Positions 5,718 to 10,878 of a stretch of DNA of 10,878 nt are shown one piece after another. The DNA comes from JBHJHK01 sp050330975 (GTDB lineage Bacteria; Pseudomonadota; Gammaproteobacteria; Competibacterales; Competibacteraceae): contig JBHJHK010000212.1 in NCBI GenBank assembly GCA_050330975.1, positions 1-10,878 of the forward strand, given 5' to 3'. Each line of letters opens with the position of its first letter. The first letter of the stretch is position 1. The translations under genes and the position numbers were made by a program. The notes below the pieces were generated by a model, which was given only the letters and a program-made list of their open reading frames with translations, was not told the DNA's origin and ran no database searches.

Positions 5718-7304
5718 ATGAGTCAGCAGCAGCGCAGCTACGACATTCTCTTCGATGGTCAGTTGCGACCGGGATTCGACGAACAGCAAGTGCGGTTGAA
5801 CCTCGCCACTGAGTTTGGCTTTAGCGCCGAGGAAATCGACGATATCTTCGGCGGCGGTAGTGTCATTTTGTACCACCAGGGCCAGCAGGCCGAAGCCCTC
5901 ACCATGCGGCAAAGCTTTACCCGAGCCGGCTTGATGGTGCGAATCGAAGCCAACGTCGACGCCGAGGCCGAACTGTCGGCTCAAGATCCCAAGGGGGCTC
6001 GTGCCGCCGATTTAGAGCCCGCCGCTCTGGCGGCCAAGTTCGCCACCCCCCTGGAAGGCGAGCCCCCGAGCCGGGGCTATCAGATGAGGCTTTGGGGGGT
6101 GGCGGGGGCTACTTTGCTCCTCCCCATCCTCTATGGGGAATTCCTGCTGGTCATGGCGTTGCTCCTGGCGAGCCACTTCGCCCAATTGCCAAGCCTGTGG
6201 TTGTCCCCTGATGGCTCTTGGGTGATGGGTCTGGTGGCTTTGGCCTTGGCCATCGTTGGTTTGCTGTTGCTGTTGATCGCCTTAAAACCCCTGGTGGCAC
6301 TCTACAATCGCCCCGAAAGGATCCCGGTGACGGCCGAGGAGCAACCGCGTCTATTTTCCCTGTTGAGTTATCTGTGTCATTATTTACAGGTACCGATTCC
6401 CGACCGAGTGCAGGTGGATAGCGAGGTCCATGTGACGGTGGGCTTGGCCCATGGTTGGCGCGGTCTCTTCGATCGCAAACTGGCCTTGACCGTGGGCTTG
6501 CCAGTGGCGGGGGGGCTCAACGCCCGGCATTTTGTCGGGGCGCTCGCCCACGAATTTGGCCATTTCTCCCAGCGCGGCGCCCTGGAGGCTTACTGCATTA
6601 TCAACGGCGTCAATGCCTGGCTCTATCGCCGGGCCCATCGCTCCGACCGCTTGGATGACTGGTTTCAGGAATGGTTTGCCGAGCATCGCGGTAGTCAATG
6701 GGCTCGTGGGCTCAATAGAGCTTACAACACTGGCAAAAAACTGGCCCGTGGTATATTTGGGTTGATGTTTCAGCTGAGCCTCACCATCAATCAATCTCTA
6801 TCGCGCCACATGGAGTTTGAAGCCGATAAGCAGGTGCTCCAGACGGTGGGTACGGAGGCCTTTAAACCCATCGCCCTGAGCCTCTACGCCATGGCCTACG
6901 CCGCAAGGGAGGCTAATGCTGTCAACGGTCGGGTCATCGAGCAACGCAATCTGTTTTCCAATTTGCCCGCCGCTATTGTTCGGCGCTTTAATCACTACAG
7001 CCAAGACGATTGGCATGCCTTTGAGTCTCAGACTCAAAAAATCAAGACCCGGGCTTGGGATTTCCATCCCGCCGATCGCGAACGCATTGAACGGGCAATG
7101 GCCACCGCAGTGCCCGGTGTGTTTCACTACGAGGGTCCGGCCAGCCAACTTTTCAGTGAGTTCGATGCATTGTGCATCGAGGCGACGACCTCGCATTATC
7201 TCCATTGGGGTATTGAAGACCCCGATGAATTTGTGATCGCCAACGAGCAAATCTTTGTTACCCTGGGTCCCAACTGGGGAGGTCCTCGTGAAATCGAGGA
7301 ATGA
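5718..7304 (+). CDS. Membrane-anchored M48 family zinc metallopeptidase
   Basis: This 528-residue protein is an M48 (Ste24/HtpX-like) peptidase. The zinc motif HEFGH is at 278-282, with E279 as catalytic base; the third ligand should be E366 in SRHMEFEAD (362-370), the family's ExxAD pattern. The order is an N-terminal soluble domain (about 1-80, beginning YDILFDGQLRPGFDEQQVR), an acidic/alanine-rich linker, two membrane helices (about 125-152 and 168-192), then the peptidase domain and a C-terminal extension of some 150 residues. The N-terminal domain looks like a small alpha/beta module sometimes placed before membrane domains; I cannot name it. AGGAGA at 5705-5710 is seven bases before the ATG. 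The next gene, a membrane protein, begins less than 100 bases after the stop, so the two may act together. Peptidase family is firm; the substrate is unknown. Confidence 0.9.
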   Translation: MSQQQRSYDILFDGQLRPGFDEQQVRLNLATEFGFSAEEIDDIFGGGSVILYHQGQQAEALTMRQSFTRAGLMVRIEANVDAEAELSAQDPKGARAADLEPAALAAKFATPLEGEPPSRGYQMRLWGVAGATLLLPILYGEFLLVMALLLASHFAQLPSLWLSPDGSWVMGLVALALAIVGLLLLLIALKPLVALYNRPERIPVTAEEQPRLFSLLSYLCHYLQVPIPDRVQVDSEVHVTVGLAHGWRGLFDRKLALTVGLPVAGGLNARHFVGALAHEFGHFSQRGALEAYCIINGVNAWLYRRAHRSDRLDDWFQEWFAEHRGSQWARGLNRAYNTGKKLARGIFGLMFQLSLTINQSLSRHMEFEADKQVLQTVGTEAFKPIALSLYAMAYAAREANAVNGRVIEQRNLFSNLPAAIVRRFNHYSQDDWHAFESQTQKIKTRAWDFHPADRERIERAMATAVPGVFHYEGPASQLFSEFDALCIEATTSHYLHWGIEDPDEFVIANEQIFVTLGPNWGGPREIEE

Positions 7305-7307
7305 CAA

Positions 7308-7341
7308 GGCTCCCCAGGGCGGTATCTTCCCCGCCGGAGCC
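7308..7341 (+). promoter_or_regulatory. Stem-loop between M48 peptidase and membrane protein genes
   Basis: GGCTCC (7308-7313) pairs with GGAGCC (7336-7341), and inside it GGCGG (7318-7322) pairs with CCGCC (7331-7335), giving an 11-base-pair stem with one four-base bulge and an eight-base loop. There is no following T-run, so it is not a standard terminator. The distal arm contains GGAG, which would be the ribosome binding site of a GTG start at 7352. It could moderate translation or stabilise the upstream message. Confidence 0.45.
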
Positions 7342-7390
7342 GGTGTAACCTGTGCTCAACAGTCAATTTCCCCAAGCCTGGACCCTGTTC

Positions 7391-8044
7391 ATGAACGACC
7401 ACAATCCCTATTCGACCCCTAACGCCTCCTTGGTGAAGAACAATATTCCCAAGGGCTACCCCGATGCTTCTCTAAAACCCGAGCAGTTTCGCGGGGCGGG
7501 TTGGATAGCCTGGGTGTATTTATTGCTGAACATTCCCTATACCTATTATTCTATGAACCCGGACAATTTGTCCCTCGTCTCCTTTTCGCTGCTGGGTATT
7601 CTGATCACGGTCATCTTTGTCTATCTGATGCTTGTGTTGTTGAAATTTGTCAAAGCCAGATTTGAGTTGACAGGTTTAGAGAGCTACGCTTATTCAATTA
7701 TTAGCTTATCTATTATTTTAACGGTGCTTGGCACCGTTGCGCCTCCCACAACGGGGGAAAACTTGACCAACGTCGATATGTTTTTTATCGCCATTGTACC
7801 CATCTACGGCATTATTTTAGTTCTGTTGGGTTTGAAGCTCAAGAAAACCAACGAAGACTACAAATACATGCAGGCCTTTGCCAAGACAACTATCGTTATG
7901 GGTGGCCTTTTGGCGACGGTGGTTTTGGCTGTCGTTGGCTTGGTGGCGGGTGTGGTCTGGAGCGTCTTGCTGGCATTGTTGTTTTTTGAGGCCGCCAGGG
8001 AGATGGAGGTCCTGAGGAACAGCGCTCCACAAGGGGAGGGGTGA
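7391..8044 (+). CDS. Five-helix membrane protein of unknown function
   Basis: I do not recognise a named family. From the ATG at 7391 it is 217 residues and begins MNDHNPYSTPNASL, an NPY-x-xP-type N-terminus common in small bacterial membrane proteins, followed by hydrophobic stretches around residues 37-52, 63-88, 101-119, 130-148 and 163-196 (the last long enough for one or two helices). No catalytic motif is visible. A GTG at 7352 would add 13 residues and has GGAG 12 bases upstream, so the start is uncertain. Its sequence looks more AT-rich than neighbouring genes, notably around 7540-7720, perhaps partly because of hydrophobic codons. It follows the M48 peptidase on the same strand with a stem-loop between; a role with that peptidase is possible. 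Confidence 0.72.
   Translation: MNDHNPYSTPNASLVKNNIPKGYPDASLKPEQFRGAGWIAWVYLLLNIPYTYYSMNPDNLSLVSFSLLGILITVIFVYLMLVLLKFVKARFELTGLESYAYSIISLSIILTVLGTVAPPTTGENLTNVDMFFIAIVPIYGIILVLLGLKLKKTNEDYKYMQAFAKTTIVMGGLLATVVLAVVGLVAGVVWSVLLALLFFEAAREMEVLRNSAPQGEG
7720..7738. repeat. Perfect 8-base hairpin inside the membrane protein gene
   Basis: AACGGTGC (7720-7727) and GCACCGTT (7731-7738) are exact reverse complements with a TTG loop. The hairpin lies inside the coding sequence just after an AT-rich stretch, and no T-run follows on either strand. Confidence 0.5.
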
Positions 8045-8077
8045 AGGACGCCGCTGAGACTGGATAATCACCTAATT

Positions 8078-8105
8078 TTTGCCGATTTAATCTTTGCCGA
8101 TTTAA
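8078..8105. repeat. Direct repeat, 13-base unit with 15-base period
   Basis: TTTGCCGATTTAA occurs at 8078-8090 and again at 8093-8105, separated by two bases. It lies between convergent genes, 33 bases after the membrane protein stop, and is AT-rich compared with what follows. It could be a replication slip or a tandem binding site. Confidence 0.8.
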
Positions 8106-8116
8106 AGGGGAGTTAC

Positions 8117-8128
8117 GGGGTCGACCCC
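8117..8128. repeat. Perfect 12-base palindrome
   Basis: GGGGTCGACCCC is fully self-complementary and sits 12 bases after the direct repeat in the convergent intergenic region. It has no T-run and no known consensus that I can assign. Confidence 0.6.
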
Positions 8129-8130
8129 CA

Positions 8131-8169
8131 CCCACCGCCCTCAACCCCGGGGGCGTCGGAGGCGGCGGG
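8131..8169. terminator. GC-rich stem in convergent intergenic region (possible terminator)
   Basis: CCCACCGCC (8131-8139) pairs with GGCGGCGGG (8161-8169) with one mismatch, around a 21-base loop. Its place between the 3' ends of two convergent transcripts suggests a termination or message-end structure, but it lacks a T-run on either strand. Confidence 0.3.
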
Positions 8170-8178
8170 GGACGAGGC

Positions 8179-8985
8179 TCAGCGGTCGCTCCAGTAGGGC
8201 TGGCGCTTGTCCAGAAAGGCGGTGATGCCCTCCCGGGCGTCGCGAAAGGCCATATTGTCGGCCATTACCTCGCTGGTGTAGTCGTAGGCCGCCGCCAGGG
8301 GCATTTCCAGCTGGCGATAGAAGGCCTCCTTGCCGATGCGCACAGTGGCCTTGGAGCGGTCGGCGATTTGTCGCGCCAGGGCGTGGGTCGCCGCGTCGAG
8401 CTCGCCGTCGGCCACCACCCGGTTGACCAGCCCACGCTCAGCGGCCCAGGAGGCGCTGAAGAGGTCGCCGGTCAACAGCATCTCCATGGCCGCCTTGCGC
8501 CCCACCTTGCGGGACAACGCCACCATGGGAGTGGAGCAAAACAGGCCGATGTTGACCCCTGGCGTTGCAAAGCGGGCCGCCTCGGCGGCGACGGCCAAAT
8601 CACAGCTGGCCACCAACTGACAGCCGGCCGCCGTGGCGATGCCGTGGACCTTGGCGATGACCGGTACCGGCAAGGTGACGATGCGCTGCATCAGCTGGCT
8701 GCACTGGGCGAATAGCGCCTTGACAAAGCCGTCTTCAAAGTCGGCGGCGCGCAGTTCCTTGAGGTCGTGGCCGGCGCAAAACCCCGGGCCATTGCCGGCC
8801 AGCACCACCACCCGCGCCTCTGGGTCGGCGGCGATGGCATCCAGGGTCCTCTGCAGTTCTGCCATTAGGGCCGCCGATAAACTGTTGCGGGCCTTGGGGC
8901 GGTTGAGGGTTAGGGTGGTGATGCCGTGGGCGTCGCTGCGCAGCAGCAAGGCCTCGTCGAGGTGGGGGGCGGTGGCGTGGTTCAT
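8179..8985 (-). CDS. Enoyl-CoA hydratase/isomerase family protein, ECHDC3-like
   Basis: This 268-residue protein has the crotonase fold, which binds acyl-CoA thioesters. The oxyanion-hole segments are FCAGHDLKEL (69-78) and the ATAAGCQLVASCDLA helix (117-131). The stretch with FATPGVNIGLFCSTPMVALSRKVGRKAAMEMLLTG is very like the ECHDC3 subgroup, as is the C-terminal ITAFLDKRQPYWS. The two glutamates that add water in classical hydratase are replaced, by Q123 (GCQLV) and G143 (TPGV), so ordinary hydration is doubtful; isomerase, thioesterase or other activity is possible. The ATG at 8985 has AGGAGAG five bases upstream (plus-strand 8991-8997). The frame remains open to 9105, but that extension overlaps the CoA-transferase gene and lacks homology. 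It is the third gene of an operon, 25 bases after subunit B. Confidence 0.92.
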   Translation of the reverse strand: MNHATAPHLDEALLLRSDAHGITTLTLNRPKARNSLSAALMAELQRTLDAIAADPEARVVVLAGNGPGFCAGHDLKELRAADFEDGFVKALFAQCSQLMQRIVTLPVPVIAKVHGIATAAGCQLVASCDLAVAAEAARFATPGVNIGLFCSTPMVALSRKVGRKAAMEMLLTGDLFSASWAAERGLVNRVVADGELDAATHALARQIADRSKATVRIGKEAFYRQLEMPLAAAYDYTSEVMADNMAFRDAREGITAFLDKRQPYWSDR

Positions 8986-8990
8986 GGGAT

Positions 8991-8997
8991 CTCTCCT
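8991..8997 (-). promoter_or_regulatory. Ribosome binding site deciding the crotonase start
   Basis: AGGAGAG on the minus strand, five bases before the ATG at 8985, excludes the longer start at 9105. Confidence 0.75.
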
Positions 8998-9010
8998 GTG
9001 GGGGAAGGCG

Positions 9011-9793
9011 TCACTGGCGCCGCAGCATGCCCGTGGTGTCCACCGAGCGTAGCGCCGCCAGCTCTCTTTCGCTCGGCGGCGACACGGGTTGGAGGTCGTC
9101 GGCAAACGCCAGGGGCCAGCCGGTGGCGGCGCGAATTTCCTCGGGATCGACGGTGGGGTAGTAGCCCGCCAGGCGAAATTCCTTGGTGGTGGGGTCGGGG
9201 CGCAGCACCCCTAGGGTGGTGATGATGGCGCTGGGCCCGCGACCGGCAAAGCCCCAGCGTTGCCTGGCATCTCCCCCCTCCAGGTAACCTGGGGAAGACA
9301 GGTAATCGAGGCGTTTCACAAAGCGCTTGCGCTCGTGGCCCACCATGATGAGAAACCGCTGGCAGCCACAGGCGATGTCGTTGGCGCCGCCGCTACCGGT
9401 GAGACGGGTGGTGGGCGGACCCTGGGTCACCCCCGCGGCGCCCTCGGCCCAGATCCCCGTGGTGTTGACGTTGCCGTGGCGATCCACCTGGGCGGCGCCG
9501 ATGATCCCCACGTCGCAGCGCCCCGAACCCACCAAAAACCCCAGGGCGTCGAGGCCATTGGTGAAGCTCTCGGCGTTGGTGCACAGCCGGTTGCACTCGA
9601 TGCCCAACGGCACCCCCACGGGGGTCGCTCCGTAGATGCCCCCCTCGGTGATGGCCCGGACGTTGGGGGCGTGGCAGGCCTTGGCGAAGAAGCCCGCCAA
9701 CATGGACAAACCCACCCCAAAGATGGCTAGTTCCCCGTCGCGGATCTCCCGCCCGGTGACGATGGCCATCAATTCTTGGCGACTGTATTCCAC
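9011..9793 (-). CDS. CoA-transferase subunit B (glutaconate CoA-transferase GctB-like)
   Basis: This 260-residue protein is the beta subunit of a family I CoA-transferase, which moves CoA between acids through a glutamyl-CoA intermediate. It follows Acidaminococcus GctB: a FGVGLSMLAGFFAK start region (25-38), HAPNVRAITEGG (41-52) with E50 where GctB has its catalytic glutamate, IGAAQVDRHGNVNTT (98-112), TRLTGSGGAN (129-138), HERKRFVKRLDYLSSPG (153-169) and LAGYYPTVDPEEIRAATG (208-225). Presence of E50 argues against the IpdB subgroup, which as I recall lacks this residue. Translation starts at GTG, with AGGAGG eight bases upstream lying across the end of subunit A; the genes are three bases apart. 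Substrate acid is unknown. Confidence 0.93.
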   Translation of the reverse strand: MEYSRQELMAIVTGREIRDGELAIFGVGLSMLAGFFAKACHAPNVRAITEGGIYGATPVGVPLGIECNRLCTNAESFTNGLDALGFLVGSGRCDVGIIGAAQVDRHGNVNTTGIWAEGAAGVTQGPPTTRLTGSGGANDIACGCQRFLIMVGHERKRFVKRLDYLSSPGYLEGGDARQRWGFAGRGPSAIITTLGVLRPDPTTKEFRLAGYYPTVDPEEIRAATGWPLAFADDLQPVSPPSERELAALRSVDTTGMLRRQ

Positions 9794-9796
9794 CCT

Positions 9797-10843
9797 TCAG
9801 ACCTCCTGGGCAAATGCGTCCGCATTGGCGGCGGTGAGGGTTTGGATCTCGTCTTCGGGGAGCAGCCAGCGCCGGTAGGGGTCGAGCAAAAAGCCCGTAT
9901 CCGTGGCGGTGAGGGCCTCGATGCGCTCCAGACCGATGAGGTTGCGGTAGTCGTCGAGGTTCTGGTAGCCGAAGATATAAGTTTGGCTGTAGTCCCGCCA
10001 CGCCTCGGGGTCGCCGGCGGCATTGTTGAGGGCGTGCATATGGGTTTCATCCAAGTCGTGGACCCCCGGGGAGGCCGCGGGCCAAGCGGACAAAGGCCAG
10101 TGGACCACGGCGTCGACGATGATCCCGGGGATGCGCACCAGGTTGGGATACTGGCGCATACAGCCGCCGTCGACGATGTGATCGGCCACCAGCACCACCC
10201 GTCTAGCGGCCCGGGACAGCTCAAAGCGGCTCCATTCGCTGCCGATCATGATGGCGTTGCCCCGGCGATCCGCCAGGGTGACGTGGATCACCGCCAAGGG
10301 GGGGCGCAGAGGGGACAAGGCCCCCACCTGGCGGTCGGGGTTGAAGGGGTCGGTCACCAGGGGAACCTTGGCGGGATTGGGGTAGGCCGTGGGGTCGAAG
10401 GCCGAGAACCGCTGGAGGTCGGAGCCGATGCAGGTGGTGGAGGGGGCAAAGGGCCAGTTCATGGCCCCGGCGAAGAACCGCAACGGTATGGCCAAATTGG
10501 AATAGTCCTCCAACACCGCCCGGCCGCTTTCCACCGCCCGGCGCAGGCCCTTGGCGAAGCCGATACCCTCCAAACCGGAAAATCCGCACTCGATCTTGGC
10601 CACGGCGCCACCGGCGCAGAGCAAGTTCAATTGTTGGGTATTGCAGTGGAACAGGGCGTGGAGGTTCTGGCGCCCCTGGCGCAACAGTTCCCGGCCAAAG
10701 GCCACCGGGTCGGGGCCGATGGGTAGCCACGAGCCGCTGGCGAACTCCAGGCCATCGAACCTGAAATCGGCAACCGCCTGGGGGAGGGTGATGAGTTTAT
10801 TGACGGCCGGCAGGGGGGGTGGCGGATTGGCGTGGGGATCCAT
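9797..10843 (-). CDS. CoA-transferase subunit A (glutaconate CoA-transferase GctA-like)
   Basis: This 348-residue protein is the alpha subunit that pairs with the B subunit encoded three bases downstream. Matches to GctA in order are KLITLPQAVADF (16-27), a glycine-rich CoA-binding region with LLCAGGAVAKIECGFSGLEG (74-93), VLEDYSN (110-116), NWPFAP (129-134), DPFNPDRQVGA (165-175), AVIHVTLADRRGNA (184-197), IPGIIVDAVVHWP (238-250) and the late DYSQTYIFGYQNLDDY. A proline-rich leader of about 14 residues precedes the homologous part. A TGA lies two codons upstream of the ATG at 10841-10843, so no earlier in-frame start exists, although the ribosome binding site is poor. It is the first visible gene of the minus-strand acyl-CoA operon; any gene before it lies outside the window. 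Confidence 0.92.
   Translation of the reverse strand: MDPHANPPPPLPAVNKLITLPQAVADFRFDGLEFASGSWLPIGPDPVAFGRELLRQGRQNLHALFHCNTQQLNLLCAGGAVAKIECGFSGLEGIGFAKGLRRAVESGRAVLEDYSNLAIPLRFFAGAMNWPFAPSTTCIGSDLQRFSAFDPTAYPNPAKVPLVTDPFNPDRQVGALSPLRPPLAVIHVTLADRRGNAIMIGSEWSRFELSRAARRVVLVADHIVDGGCMRQYPNLVRIPGIIVDAVVHWPLSAWPAASPGVHDLDETHMHALNNAAGDPEAWRDYSQTYIFGYQNLDDYRNLIGLERIEALTATDTGFLLDPYRRWLLPEDEIQTLTAANADAFAQEV
9802..9807 (-). promoter_or_regulatory. Ribosome binding site of CoA-transferase subunit B
   Basis: AGGAGG on the minus strand lies eight bases before the GTG at 9793 and inside the last codons of subunit A. It fixes the GTG start and indicates coupled translation, giving matched amounts of the two subunits. 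Confidence 0.8.
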
Positions 10844-10878
10844 CGGTCAGTGTCTTAGGGGTGAGGTTGGCCCGGTGG

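Noticed and set aside
8986..9105. N-terminal extension of the crotonase to 9105
   Set aside because: The additional 40 residues overlap subunit B of the CoA-transferase and show no crotonase features, while AGGAGAG precedes the ATG at 8985.
9776..10726. Long plus-strand open frame of 316 codons opposite CoA-transferase subunit A
   Set aside because: The minus strand carries a clear family I CoA-transferase along the whole length. The antisense frame is glycine- and histidine-rich with no recognisable motif, as expected from GC-rich codon bias.
9011..10843. Identification as IpdAB (steroid ring-cleaving hydrolase)
   Set aside because: Subunit B has a glutamate at the GctB catalytic position and matches GctB better along its length; no steroid-degradation gene is seen in the window.
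1..10878. CRISPR arrays, tRNA genes, transposons or phage genes
   Set aside because: No regularly spaced repeats beyond the two-copy element at 8078-8105, no tRNA-like cloverleaf that I could recognise, and no transposase or integrase motif in any frame.

Overview
The window is GC-rich bacterial DNA with dense, short-spaced genes. The glutamate/aspartate-type ABC transporter closely resembles the enterobacterial GltIJKL proteins, and the other families (OsmC, M48 peptidase, GctAB-like CoA-transferase, ECHDC3-like crotonase) are common in proteobacteria. A proteobacterium, possibly a gammaproteobacterium, is the best guess; the sequence alone does not settle the taxon. I see no rRNA, tRNA, CRISPR array, insertion sequence or phage gene. 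Most genes are recognisable housekeeping or accessory metabolism.

Layout. (1) Positions 1-960, minus strand: an OsmC-family thiol peroxidase-like protein followed by an alpha/beta hydrolase that runs off the left edge. (2) Positions 961-1106: a divergent intergenic region with a nested inverted repeat. (3) Positions 1107-5485, plus strand: a tight cluster of periplasmic binding protein, two permeases and ATPase (GltI-J-K-L type), then a 90-residue protein I do not recognise, overlapping by 4 bases a PuuE/polysaccharide-deacetylase-type hydrolase. (4) Positions 5718-8044, plus strand: a membrane-anchored M48 zinc metallopeptidase and a five-helix membrane protein that looks more AT-rich than its surroundings. 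(5) Positions 8045-8178: a short convergent intergenic region with a 15-base-period repeat and palindromes. (6) Positions 8179-10843, minus strand: an operon of CoA-transferase subunits A and B and an enoyl-CoA hydratase-like protein.

How the genes work together. The transporter probably imports an acidic amino acid or a relative. The hydrolase at its 3' end acts on C-N amide bonds of ureides, imides or N-acetyl groups in its known relatives, so the cluster may couple uptake of a nitrogen compound to its hydrolysis; this is inference. The minus-strand operon at the right should activate a carboxylic acid by CoA transfer. Its crotonase-fold partner lacks both classical hydratase glutamates, so its reaction is uncertain.

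The least explained parts are the 90-residue protein between transporter and hydrolase, the M48 peptidase/membrane protein pair, and the inverted repeat between the OsmC gene and the transporter. I found no clear evidence for a wholly new system.
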